Shown one piece after another: positions 11,601-22,274 of a stretch of 64,000 nucleotides of DNA. Every line of letters starts with the position of its first letter. Position 1 is the first letter of the stretch. Location: assembly GCA_013368325.1 (NCBI GenBank), contig JAACJK010000219.1, positions 620,001 through 684,000 on the forward strand. Direction: 5' to 3'. The notes under the pieces were generated by a model. That model did no database searches and was not told where the DNA came from. It worked only from the letters and a program-made list of their open reading frames with translations. Both the position numbers and the translations under genes were made by a program. The stretch is from Ephemerocybe angulata. Taxonomy: Eukaryota; Basidiomycota; Agaricomycetes; Agaricales; Psathyrellaceae.

Positions 11601-14463
11601 TCGAAGGTCTGCTCCCCGACATCCTTGCAAACACGAGATCGCCCCGAGCAACAGTCAGAGAAGGTTTCATGTCGTTGCTCGTGTACCTCCCCGCAACGTT
11701 CGGAACGAGGTTCTCTCCTCATCTGCCGAAGATTATTCCCCCCATTCTCAGTGGCTTGTCGGACTCGGAAGAGTACGTACGAGAGGCCGCCATGCGCGCC
11801 GGACGAATGGTCGTGACCAACTATGCGCACAAGGCTATCGACCTTCTCCTTCCCGAATTGGAGCGTGGCATGTTCGATCCTGGTTGGCGCATCCGAGTAC
11901 GCCCCATTCACATCTCTGCTCTGCTTGTCCTGACTAATAGACTTACTTCAATAGCAATCGTCCATCACTCTTGTGGGTGAGCTGCTCTTCAAGGTCTCCG
12001 GTATCTCTGGAAAGACCTCAGAACTGGATGACGAGGAACCTGTCGAGGAGAACACCTCTGCAGAATCCTCTCGCAAGGCCTTGCTTGATGTTCTTGGTGC
12101 TGAGAGGCGTGATCGCATTCTCGCTGCTTTGTATCTCGTTCGTCAAGATGGCGTTGTTGTTGTGCGCCAATCCTCCATTCAGATCTGGAAGGCTTTGGTC
12201 CACAACACCCCTCGGACAGGTATGCACTCCCCACTCTATACTCTCACGCCCTTCTCAATGTTCATTATCCATTAGTTCGCGAGATTCTCCCCGAGATCAT
12301 CTCCCAGGTTGTGTATTTGGTGGCCAGCGACGAGCCCGAGCAGCAAGAAATCGCTTCGAGGACTGTCGGAGAGCTCTGCCGCAAGTTTGGCGAACGTATC
12401 CTGGGCGAAATCATCCCCTTGCTCAAGAGCAAATCCACGTCATCCGACCCCAGAACACGACAGGGTGTCTGCGAAACCCTCAGCGAGATCTTGTGCGTTA
12501 TGCATGCCCGTATGTTGCCCTTTCGCTCACCACCTTTACCTATAGGCAAAACGCGACCGATGTGCAGAGAGAAGACCACGAAGACGATATCATCAGCATG
12601 GTTCGTGTCTCACTCGTGGACGACGAGGCAAACGTCCGTACTGCAGCGGCCCAAGCATTCGATATTCTTCAAAGCGAGCTCGGTGCTAAGGCCATTGACG
12701 AGACTATTCCTACGTTGCTCGAAGCCCTCCGCCAACCTGGTAAAGGCTCTGGCACCGCTTTGCAAGCGCTGCAGGAAGTCATGAGTGTATGTAACTGCCA
12801 CTGATTCCCAATGATTCAAGCTGACTTGTAAATCTCTCAATAGGTCCGAGCCACTACCGTATTCCCAGTGCTCATCCCCACCTTGACGGCCATTCCCATG
12901 TCGGTGTTCAATGCCAGGGCATTGGCTGCGCTAGTCACTGTCGCAGGAAATGCGTTGAGTCGAAGGCTTACGGTTATCTTCGGTGCCTTGGTGAAGGTTA
13001 TCGAGTCAGATCCCGAATCAGAGTTGGCTGAAGCCGTGGACGAAGCCGTGGACGCCATCCTCTCATCCATCGGCGACTCGGAGGGATTGCACACATTGAT
13101 GATGCTGCTAATCGGATGGTGAGTTTATCATCTGTCGCATTTAACCTAAATCTAATGTTCAATAAAGGGCCAAACACGACACGCCAAGGAGACGAGTCAG
13201 CGCTTGCACCTTGTTCGGAAGGTTCTGTGAGCTTACCGAACTCGACTTTTCTCTCTACCGCGTGGACTGGGTTCGACAACTTGTCAGCTCGTTGGACGAT
13301 TCCAACGTCGACGTTCATACGGCTGCGTGGAAGGCATTCGATGCATTCGTCAAGTCCACGCCCAAGGACGAACTCGAATCTTTGGTTGTCCCCCTTCGCC
13401 GAAGCATCGAGTCCACCGGAGCTCCTGGAAAGACTGTTCCCGGCTACAATCTCCCCAAGGGCGTGTCCCCCACCGTTCCGATCATCATCGCGGGTCTTAC
13501 CACCGGCAGCAACGAACAACGAGAACAAGCTGCGTATGCCATCGGAGACCTCGTAGAACGCACAGACGAGGCGTCGATCAAGCCATTCGTCGTGCCTTTC
13601 ACTGGACCTCTCATTCGTGTTGCAACTCAGGCTACGACCTACCCTCCTGGTGTCAAGATTGCTATTCTCAGTGCATTGACAACAATGTTGGAGTGCATCC
13701 CCGCATACTTGAAGCCCTTCTTCCCCCAACTTCAACGAACCTTCGTCAAGAGTGCGAGCGACCCCGCGACATCGAACATCCGAATCAGGGCAGCGAAGGG
13801 TCTTGGTGCTTTGATGAAGCACCAGGCCCGAGTGGATCCTGTCATCACCGAGCTTGTCACTACAATCAACTCAACGGAGGAGGACAACATCGGCGCGAAC
13901 TTGATTCTTGCTTTGGCATTGGTTATTCTCAACGCCAGGGCGAACGTCGGCGAGAAGTCTCGCGAGCTGTGCATCGAAGTCATTTCCGAGTCTTTCAAAC
14001 GCCTCCATAGCGGTACGTCAACCAGCCTTTTTCATTTGAGCACCTGTTCTGACCGTGTGCTTTACTTAGAACACTACTGCGAGGCCATTGGTGACCTCAT
14101 GGTGGCTCTATCTGACAAGCCTGACGAACTGGAACCAATTGTCAGGTAAGAACTCATCACCGCAATCACACCTGTCTTGGAGTCTAATAATCTTCTAGCT
14201 CTTACCTCGTCTTGGGCACGAACCCCTCGTCGATATCGTCCATTGTTATCCTGCGCATCGTTGAAGCACAATCGGATCAGGACTCAGAATTCTACACCGA
14301 CCATGAACCCAACCTCTTCCAGCAGCTAGGATTATTCCGAAGTGTAGCCCAAAAGATCTTGGAGAGTGCAGCCAACGAAAAGCCTGTCATCGCTCGTCCA
14401 GCGAGGGAGGCCCGCGATATCATTCGAGATATTCACGACGACAATTTGAAGGGGTTGTTCTAG
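5678..14463 (+). CDS. GCN1: GCN1, activator of the eIF2alpha kinase GCN2
   Basis: Giant HEAT-repeat protein that binds ribosomes and GCN2 and passes the uncharged-tRNA signal in general amino-acid control. I infer 21 exons: 5678-5897, 5959-6172, 6223-7463, 7513-8031, 8079-8206, 8265-8445, 8497-8852, 8904-9024, 9079-9273, 9330-9544, 9596-9749, 9802-9953, 10002-11195, 11252-11896, 11955-12219, 12276-12492, 12546-12786, 12844-13118, 13168-14012, 14070-14145 and 14199-14463. They total 2572 residues with every phase consistent, close to the family's usual ~2600-2700. Signature pieces are KWEEEIRKSIAAKKS (near residue 850), the eEF3-like HEAT segment with RRGAAYGLAGVIKGTGI and DPVPEARATAAKSLGTLVE, and the RWD-binding region with EDDIISMVRVSLVDDEANVR shortened here to its core. 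The start ATG at 5678 is the first in frame. All introns are about 47-61 nt. Confidence 0.95.
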
Positions 14464-14987
14464 AGCTGCTGCACACCATACTTACCCATACGCACTACAT
14501 ACTACGTATTCACAATTGCTATTTCTGTTGCATTTCACTCCAGTCACTTCAAACATCTATATCACTCTTTCAGTCTTACCCAAATTATGTCGGGATGGTC
14601 AAATACAAGCAAATAGGCGCCACTTAAGAGTCCTAGACTAGCCTCGTGGAGTCGGTGTCAGAGAGCTCTTTCCTTTCTGACTTTCATCGAGTAATCGTCG
14701 TCAGTGGACGATCTTCTCCTCAAAACGCGCGGTTTGACGGATCCTCTTGACTAGATCCTTTGAAAGGCGGCTAGGTCTCCTGTCTCGCCACCATTTAGGC
14801 CTTTCGACGGTTCCCAAGCCCTTGATCCAAGCCAAGACCGGAAACAGGCCGATAAATCCGACAAGCTCGGCCAGCCATTCTCCGGAGTGCTTCACCTCTT
14901 TGGCTCGTAACGACAACATACCCTCGTATCCAGTGACTCGCAGCAGCTACAATACCCATCGATTCCCCGAGATTTAAAATCCACGCC
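14464..14987. other. Intergenic, no gene seen
   Basis: A 524-bp spacer holding the GCN1 3' UTR and the promoter of the CoA-transferase gene. Short open frames on both strands lack splice support or recognisable motifs. Confidence 0.6.
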
Positions 14988-16826
14988 ATGTTATCTCTCC
15001 GTCGACACATCGTGTCCGGACCTCATGTCAGCCGCGTCGGAGCCTGTGGGCAGGTCCAAGCCCCGGGCCAATACCAAAGGACCCGGAATGTGTATGTCGT
15101 CTGTCAGGTATCCGGTGCCGCGATATTCAGCAATACTCATACCACGTATAGATCAACATCATCCTCGACCAGTACAGAAGAGGACAATGACCTTCCTCTA
15201 GCGGGTGTTCGCGTTCTCGAAATGGGCCAGTTGATCGCTGGTCCATTTGCCGGTCAATTGCTTGGGTAGGTGCTGCTCCAAGTGATTCCAAGGTACATAC
15301 AGTGCTCATGCAACTTCTTGCAGCCAATTTGGCGCCGAGGTTATAAAGATCGAGGCCCCGGGCACTGGAGATCCCCTCCGGGTCTGGAGAGAACTAGATG
15401 AGGACGGGACCAGCCCATGGTTCCGAAGCATTGGCCGAAATAAGAAAAGTGTTGCCATTGATCTGCGCCAATTGGAAGGACGAGAGTGGGTAACCTTTTA
15501 GCCCTCTATAAAGCGATAGGTCTAATGACCTTCTCCGTAGGCTGGTAAAGAAGCTTGCAGCCAAGAGTGATGTGATCATCGAGAACTTCAAGCCCGGAAG
15601 TCAGCTCACAACCTTCTCAATATCCCTAGCTCTCCAGCGCTAACGGAGCCTTTCCTCTTTCCCTAGCTCTCGAGAAGTGGTCTCTGGGCCCAGCCGATCT
15701 CCACCCGTACAACCCAGACCTCATCTTCACGCGAGTGAGTGGATACGGGCAGACGGGACCTTGGGCACCCCGACCGGGGTTCGCTTCCGTGTGCGAAGCA
15801 GAGTCCGGGTTCCGTTATATCAATGGGTTCGCTGATCCGGAGACGGGGGGTCTTGCAGGGCCGCCTGTTCGACCCAACATCAGTCTAGGGGACTCTGTAG
15901 CTGGACTTCATGCTGCTTTCGGGACGGTTCGTCACTTTCTGTGTGTTCCTCTCTCTTGGAATGCCATTGACGTGAGGTTGTTTAATGTGCAGGTATTGGC
16001 CCTTTTGCAAAAGCAACGGCGGAAAGCACAGGGATCGACGAAGAAAGGCTCGACAGTAGATGTGAGCATTGTTGAGAGGTGCCTTCAAATTTAAAGGAGA
16101 GTATAGAGATATGGCAACTGACGCCTTTGCAGCATGCTTAATCTAATGGAGGGAGTTATACCGGAATACGACCGCAAAGGCAAAGTAAGACTTCGCATGC
16201 CATCTTACCCAGGCCAACCTCCGAGTCTAACCTACAACCCACTTTAGACGCGAGGTCCCTCAGGCTCATCCGTCACGGGCATAGTACCAACGAACGCATA
16301 CCCGTGCAAGCCGGATCCCGAGTCGGACAGCAACTCAGACTATGTCGTCATTGGAGGGAACGGGGACTCTATCTACAAGCGCCTCATGAACGCAATCGGC
16401 CGAGAGGACTTGACAGGTCCCAGGTTCGAGCGCAACATCCAGCGAGTAAAGCGCCAGCGCGAAATCGAGAATGCGATTATCTCCTGGACGTCGGAAAGAA
16501 CAGTTGACGAAGTTCTTTCTGAAATGAACAGGGCTGGGGTGCCAGTTGGTCGTGTTGTATCAGTGAAGGAGGTCATGGAAAACGAGCAGTTAGCTGCTAG
16601 GGGTGCGATCCAGGCGGTGGACGTTACATCGATGGACAAGGAAGGGAATGTGTCGGGGTGGCAAGTTAAGATGCCAGCGACGTACCCTGTGATTGACGGA
16701 GTGAGCCCGAAGCCTCGCTGGGCTGGGCCAGATCTTGGTACACATACCGAAGAGATTCTGCGCCACGAGCTTGGTCTGCGGACCCATGAACTTGCACGGC
16801 TACGGAAAGACGGAATAATTGGCTAG
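14988..16826 (+). CDS. Class III CoA-transferase (CaiB/BaiF family), probably mitochondrial
   Basis: Transfers CoA between carboxylic acids; the closest family members by layout are SUGCT/C7orf10-type succinate-dependent CoA-transferases. Inferred exons are 14988-15265, 15324-15485, 15541-15599, 15667-15926, 15993-16078, 16133-16184 and 16248-16826, giving 491 residues. The N terminus (MLSLRRHIVSG...) is basic and Ser/Arg rich, like a mitochondrial presequence. The core shows GVRVLEMGQLIAGPFAGQLL, FGAEVIKIEAPGTGDPLR, DVIIENFKPG and SGYGQTGPW. The motif SLGDSVAGLHAAFG carries the expected catalytic aspartate. The C-terminal domain ends RWAGPDLGTHTEEILRHELG. A 63-nt stretch at 15089-15151 has GT..AG borders and is a multiple of three, so it may be an intron (470 residues if spliced). 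The acyl substrate cannot be told from sequence. Confidence 0.88.
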
Positions 16827-17021
16827 ATGGAAAATGTGCGCTCACAAACCTCGTACCCTCGAAGACCACTCTTGTATGGCTATCCAAATTGCTGTTGTAT
16901 ATATATACCTGTTACATAGTTATGCCACCTAAGCATGGCGAGCCTAATCCTACTGATGCATATGCTGAATTTCTGGGCGTTTCATTGTTTTAAAGCGGTA
17001 TCGGGAGCGAGCTTTCAAATC

Positions 17022-18219
17022 TCAGACTGGAGGCAGCCACCAAAAGCAGGTCGGTGCCTCGACTGAAGAGTATTCAGCGACGACCTTCAAATCTTTTCCT
17101 CCCTCTACCCTTTCAAAAACCTTGACCCCTCCACCCCTTCCTCCGCCTACCGCCACATACCGATCATCCGGTCCTCCAAACACAACACCACGAACATGCT
17201 TCAGACCCGTTCTGACCTCCCTGATCAGATCCAAGCTCCCCGGCTGCTCAATCGCGTAGATGGCAATGATGTCACCCTCAGGAGATGGGTCGTTGCGGTT
17301 CGACGCGTAGAGGTATGGCGTAGGGAAGGAGGAGTTTGTCGACGGGATCAGAATCTCCGCGGCAAGCATGTCGTTTGGGGTCGGGAGAGGGTTTGACATT
17401 GTTGGCTTTGATGCAAGAAGCTTGGGAGGTGCGGGGGCTGGGGGAAGGTGGTGCCTTACGATTTTACTCGAGAGCTCCAGGAGAGTAAAGAGGTCGTCAC
17501 CTAAATGTAAGAGTTGTACTCAGGGATTACGGGGGGTGTCAAGGTGTATGGAATCGTACCGTAGAAAGCGACGTGTCTTGGCCCTCCGCCGGATTCGAAT
17601 CCGATGTGGCCTTGGAACTGCCATCGACCATTGGCGTCCTTCTTATATCGACGGACAATGTCCGCGCCTAAGTCCGGAACGAGGAGCTCGTTGTACTTTG
17701 GGTGCAAAATAACTTGGTGGGGATGGGAAGCCTCCTGACGCGACTTGTCGGGCCCAACTCCAGAGAGCTGAATTGAATAGCTGGAGTCAGAGAGGAACGG
17801 GGATTCGGAGGACGTGATTGAGATAGGGGTGACAGAGATGTTGCCGGACGAATACTTCAAATTACAACGGATAACTGGTTTATTAGCTTGCACAATCCAG
17901 GGAGATGATAACGCACATTGGCACTGATCACTTGGTCTTTATCTACGAGAACAGAGCAGGGGTCCGCGCCGACGCTCGGAACGACCGCAACAACCGCGCC
18001 CTGCCCCGACGCGTCGTATCGCAGCGCGACCAGCTTGCCATCTGATTGCTCCAATCCAGTGAAGATGAGGCTCTTGTCTGTGGGATGCCCATCGATCCAC
18101 GAAGGGTGGTGCCCGACTGCCAGAGCCGAAGTAGGTATGAGAGTTGCCTTGTCTGAATCGAACTCCAAAGTTACGATATCGTTCGTGTACGATGCCACCA
18201 ATATCGGGTACTTAGGCAT
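17022..18219 (-). CDS. Lactonase, seven-bladed beta-propeller (6-phosphogluconolactonase-like)
   Basis: Three inferred exons, 17917-18219, 17560-17854 and 17022-17500, give 358 residues with phases that close. The protein reads as a YVTN/lactonase beta-propeller: MPKYPILVASYTNDIVTLEF at the start, GHHPSWIDGHPTDKSLIFTG in an early blade, HPHQVILHPKYNELLVPDLG in the middle and DRYVAVGGG near the end. HPHQV..P....L.VPDLG is the family's most typical stretch. Family members include cycloisomerase-type and 6-phosphogluconolactonase-type enzymes; the substrate here is unknown. The gene is convergent with the CoA-transferase gene (195 bp between stops). A TATATAT box lies 70 bp upstream of the ATG. 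No signal peptide is visible, suggesting a cytosolic protein. Confidence 0.85.
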
Positions 18220-19613
18220 GATCGTATGGCTTGCTCTTCAGTCGTTAATGAGTCGTCGAGGGTCTGTAGGCTGGCGGTCTGGAGGGGGTATATATCGCCG
18301 TCCAAAGCAGAGCAGGATCCCGTTCGAGAGGGAGGTCGGTTATATATGTAGGCTGACCCCAAGCGATAGCCCCAAATCCGATAATTCCCCGTTTCCCGTT
18401 TCGGATGTCGAGCGCGTTCGTTATCAGCAGCAATGTACGACCAGTAGAAGCGAGCTGCGGGTGCTTCTAGAGGTTCGATTGAGCATATAACGTGAAAAGA
18501 AAGCGCTCGAGGCGCCCCATTGACAGTTTACCACGATATGTTGGTGCAGGAGGATGAAGCCGAGGGAAACAAGCTTCTGTTCTTTAGCGCCGAGTATTCT
18601 CCACCACCGCCGTGCGTGTGGCGCGTGGCGGCGAAGGGCGAACTATACGGAGATATACAACCCTGGCCATAAGCGCACGAAAGTGCCGCCCTCACGGAGC
18701 TCACGGCGGAGAAATGACTGTGTATCCTTCAGGTAGACCACGAGCTCTGGCGGTCATGCTCAAAGCAGGTGAAGTTGAGAATTCCGAAATTACTCCCATA
18801 GTAGTTCGATGAGAGGGCACTTGGAGGCGGCTAATGGCGGCGCGCTTAGTTTCAAGGACGGCCAAGTGGAAACGTTGACTCGCCACAGATCGAAGCAGAA
18901 TACCAGCATTTAAATAGACCTTCCGAACTTTCTTCTCCACGTTTTGCGTCTTCCGTGACGAGAAGGCCTTGTTAACGAACGGTGACTTGGAGATCAGGAA
19001 GGCACCCGAAGATCGTTCCAGCCGAGCATTTACACACCGCCGACCGGCCCTACTTATCAATGAGGAGAGAGGCGCAATTCAGCGGAAGTTGGATGGGATA
19101 TGCAGTACTTAAGTATGAGGGAAACGCACCTTTAGACTTCTAAGCCGGTCACAAGAGTCGGTGGGCCCGTTGAAGAATGCCAAGCTATTGGCTACAAAGG
19201 GAACGAAGGTATCCGGACCTTCGTCTAAGAGCGAAGGCCGGTTACTTCCAATTTGCCCTAGAAGTCAAGTCCAGAGCTAAAGCTAGAACGCAACGGCACA
19301 TTACGTTAAAACCCAAGCAAACACCGAGCGAGAGAAGGGGGGTGCTTCAGGTTTGTCGGACCAACCTCTGCGAAAGACGCGATAAGAAACCAGAGAGTAG
19401 TGATTCGGAATAACGAGAACAAATGAGGGTGACTATCCTGTACAATGGGTCCGTTTATCTCCACCTGAAAAGAAAGACTCAAAACCCCAAGAGCAAGCAA
19501 AAAAAGAATGGATAAGATAAATCGGTTGAAAGAGAGGACAGAGGGCTCAGAGAGCTGACCCCAGGGAAGTAGGGAAGGGGATGACTTCGTGTATTATTCA
19601 TTCATCGTGTTGC
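18220..19613. other. 1.4-kb intergenic region, no gene recognised
   Basis: Upstream of the lactonase gene and downstream of the small membrane-protein gene. Open frames of 60-190 codons occur on both strands, but none has a family motif, coherent splice junctions or a plausible start. Apart from the TATA-like boxes near 18.3 kb I see no repeat, tRNA or transposon ends. Confidence 0.55.
18289..18295 (-). promoter_or_regulatory. TATA-like box upstream of the lactonase gene
   Basis: TATATAT about 70 bp before the lactonase ATG; a second TATATAT lies at 18341-18347. Spacing suits a TATA element, but no transcript data are available. Confidence 0.35.
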
Positions 19614-20262
19614 TCAGAGGAATGGGTTGACCTCCTTCGCGTGTCGTTGATAAGCCGGTGGTGGAGGAGCGATAGAGTCGTAATCAAAATAACCGTCTTT
19701 GTCGGCCTTCAGCGAGTCGAGCTTGGCTTCCTGCTCCTTCTTCGACATGGGGTTATAGGCGGGGCTGAATGGGAAAACCTGGGATGAGGAGGCAGAGACA
19801 GGTGAATTCACCAGGTCAGAAACACCAGACGGGGTAAAGGGAGCCCCAGAATCTGCAAACAACCAGGCCCCATCCGGTCTGCGATAGGCAATACGCATGT
19901 CTTCTCCCGGCCTATGATCTGTAGACGGAACTTAGCTGGTCAATACTCCGAGGCTATAAGTATAAGGTTAAAAGCCGCCACTGACCGAACGAGGGAGCAT
20001 TGCTGGGAGCACCGAAGGGTGTGATACGAGCGGCAGGATGGTTTTTGTCCCAGATTGACGTGCCTTGGAAAGGCCCTCCGGACATCGGCCGCTTGCTTCT
20101 CCGTTTGAGGCGAAGCGTGTACCAGACGATGCTGGCTATGAGGAATCCCCCAACAATCGAGAGGACGATGATAACGGATAGGATGCGGCGGTCATTCTTA
20201 GGTGTAATAAGGTCGACCGGGGAGGAGGTGCGTGCTTGTGCGCTAGAGGTCGGAGTCGACAT
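19614..20262 (-). CDS. Small single-pass membrane protein, hypothetical
   Basis: Two inferred exons, 19986-20262 and 19614-19918 (intron 67 nt), give 193 residues. The start is the ATG at 20262 (MSTPTSSAQARTSS); the frame upstream has no earlier ATG and an AG acceptor lies just before it, so a 5' UTR intron is likely. Residues about 30-50 form one transmembrane helix (ILSVIIVLSIVGGFLIASIV) followed directly by a basic patch (RLKRRSKRP), predicting a short Ser/Thr-rich N-terminal ectodomain and a cytosolic tail. The tail contains PSFDHRPGED across the intron and a Pro-rich end (APPPPAYQRH). This resembles fungal Mid2/Skg6-type single-pass proteins in layout only. No function is assigned. Confidence 0.68.
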
Positions 20263-21139
20263 GACTGGGCATTTTCCGTCAGTCAGATGGTACGAGGTCA
20301 AAACAATGAAGTCGGGCTTACAGAGGTGGTCTTCAATTGCCTCAGAGAAGACGAATTAACGTTTCTTCAGCGGCCCAGCTTGTTTCGTCGATGAGAAGGA
20401 GGGGAATGGGGGATTTCCGATCCCACAGGTGTTGGATCACTTTCAACCTTCAAGAAGCTCGAATTTGACTACTACCGTCGGACGAATTAGTGAAAGCATT
20501 GAAGCTGATAGGTGACGGGTTTCATTCAAACCATTACTTACATAGTGGGTCAAGCACCAAGCCGGGATGCCGAACACGGAATCTTGAGATCTGTCAAGCG
20601 GAGTTGAATCTGAACTTTTCTAAACCTTAAATCTAGACGAGGCCTATACCCCCCCTCTCTAGATTTCTAAACGCTCGCTTAGCGTCGGATTGCCCTTTTG
20701 AGCGCCCGGCAGTGCGATTCAATCTCGGCACCGCCTGGGAAAGGCCGCATTAGGTCGAGTCGCGTCCGCCTCACTGGCAGTGAACGCGTTCCTTCCCTCC
20801 ATCCTCGCCGCTCCGTCCTCTTCGACGCGACCATGTTGGCTGGGAAAGGCAGCCCATCTGCTCATCCGCGCTTCTAGCAACGCCCGATGTTAACAAACTC
20901 GAGGTGAGTCTCCCTTTAGTGCAATGTTGTTTGGATAAACACTCAGCCTGCTGCTTTCTCAATCTCTCGTTTCTCTCTCGTTTCAAAGGTGCCTGATCTC
21001 ATTACGCGCTCAGGTTAGTTACCTCTCGTCTCTATAAGATGGCCTGAGTGTCGGATGGGTGACCAGCGCCTTCGAATTTGTGACTGGTGAGTTATCGACA
21101 GTGAGTCCTTTGTTTCCGCTGTTGAAATACCAGGCTAAC
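20263..21139. other. Divergent promoter region, no gene seen
   Basis: An 877-bp region between two divergent genes. It probably contains 5' UTR introns on both sides. No family motif, tRNA or repeat was found. Confidence 0.55.
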
Positions 21140-21649
21140 ATGGAGGAACCTCAGTTACTCAGCTCTTCCATCATGCCAGACCAGGGACAAGCCCGACCAA
21201 CTAGCCCACGTAACTTCAGCGAACCTGAGATTGATTTGTTGCTGAGCCTCGTCGACGAGCACATGCCGATCGGTGAGGAAAGGTGGAAACTTGTTGGGCA
21301 TTTCTATGAGGAACGGGCGTTGGAAAACTGCTGGTGTGCTCGCGATTGGAGGGTTCTCAAGAGGAAGTACGAGCGAGTAAGTTATTGTATGCCCTTCCTT
21401 TGACCTTACTCCCTACTTCAGTCCCCCCCCCGCCAGCTTGCCCGTGCGCCTCCAAAGCCGACCAATCCCAGTTGTATATCTCGAGCGCAAGCCATCGAAA
21501 CGGAGATCCGTGTCAGAGCTGAGCTCGAATACGAACTCCGCATGGGTGACCAACCCTCCAAGCTCGAACAACTACAACCATTTACCTTCATCCTTGCCAT
21601 CCTTGGCCTCGGTGTCTACGTTCTGTATACAAAATCGCGTCGAGGATGA
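21140..21649 (+). CDS. DUF6818-like (Myb/SANT-like) protein with C-terminal membrane segment
   Basis: Two inferred exons, 21140-21376 and 21422-21649 (intron 45 nt), give 154 residues. The N-terminal half (NFSEPEIDLLLSLVDEHMP, RWKLVGHFYEE, RDWRVLKRKYER) looks like the short Myb-like domain found in DUF6818 proteins of basidiomycetes and oomycetes, where RRKF/KRKY precedes a Pro-rich linker. The linker PPKPTNPSCISRAQAIETEI continues that pattern. The C terminus is a hydrophobic helix (FTFILAILGLGVYVLY) followed by TKSRRG, a tail-anchor layout that I would not expect in a DNA-binding protein. The start codon is the first ATG in frame. The domain name is from memory of the pattern and is moderate in confidence. 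Confidence 0.6.
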
Positions 21650-22274
21650 GGAACGGCCATAGTTCGCGACAGGGGTAATATGTACATATGTGGATGGAAG
21701 TCCGGATATGAATGATGGACCAACTTGGAGGCGCAAAAGCAGTTGCGGTTTGGAAAAATAGAAAATGCCGTGATTAAAACTCCGCCGACCCTGAAAGCTA
21801 TCCTATCTTTTATTTAGCGTTATGGAAAGTCACCCAGTTTCAGGTGGTAGGTAGGGTTACGATATGTAGAAAAGAGTGTCGGGGAGCCAGTTGGGCATCG
21901 CAGGAAGGTGAAAGACGGTTTGGGGACGTTGCATTCGAACCTTCACGGTAATGTCCATATTCCCAGGGCTCCCCAGACGCCCCTGTTGAGTTTGATCCGC
22001 ATGTCGGCAACCACCACCACGTGGACGCGGAAAATCCCGATCCGTTGATGCGCGAAACCACGGAGCCCCTGAGTTGCTGGCTCTTTCCCCAACCTCCACT
22101 TTACAGCGACCGTTTGGATTGTTGGACACCTGAAGTCTGGTTCAGATATATCACTGGGAGAAACACATCTTGATATCAGTGAGGAGCTCAGTCAATATCT
22201 GCCATTGCCTATTGATCGGCCGTACTTAGCCCAAGGGCAATGGCTGATGCGAACCAGCCAGATTCTCTAGGTGC
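21650..22274. other. Intergenic, no gene seen
   Basis: A 625-bp spacer before the prpF-like gene. A 90-codon minus-strand frame at 21857-22129 has no recognisable feature and I do not call it. Confidence 0.5.

Noticed and set aside
18501..19500. Several 60-119-codon frames in the 18.2-19.6 kb spacer
   Set aside because: No family motif, no splice partners and unremarkable composition; treated as chance frames.
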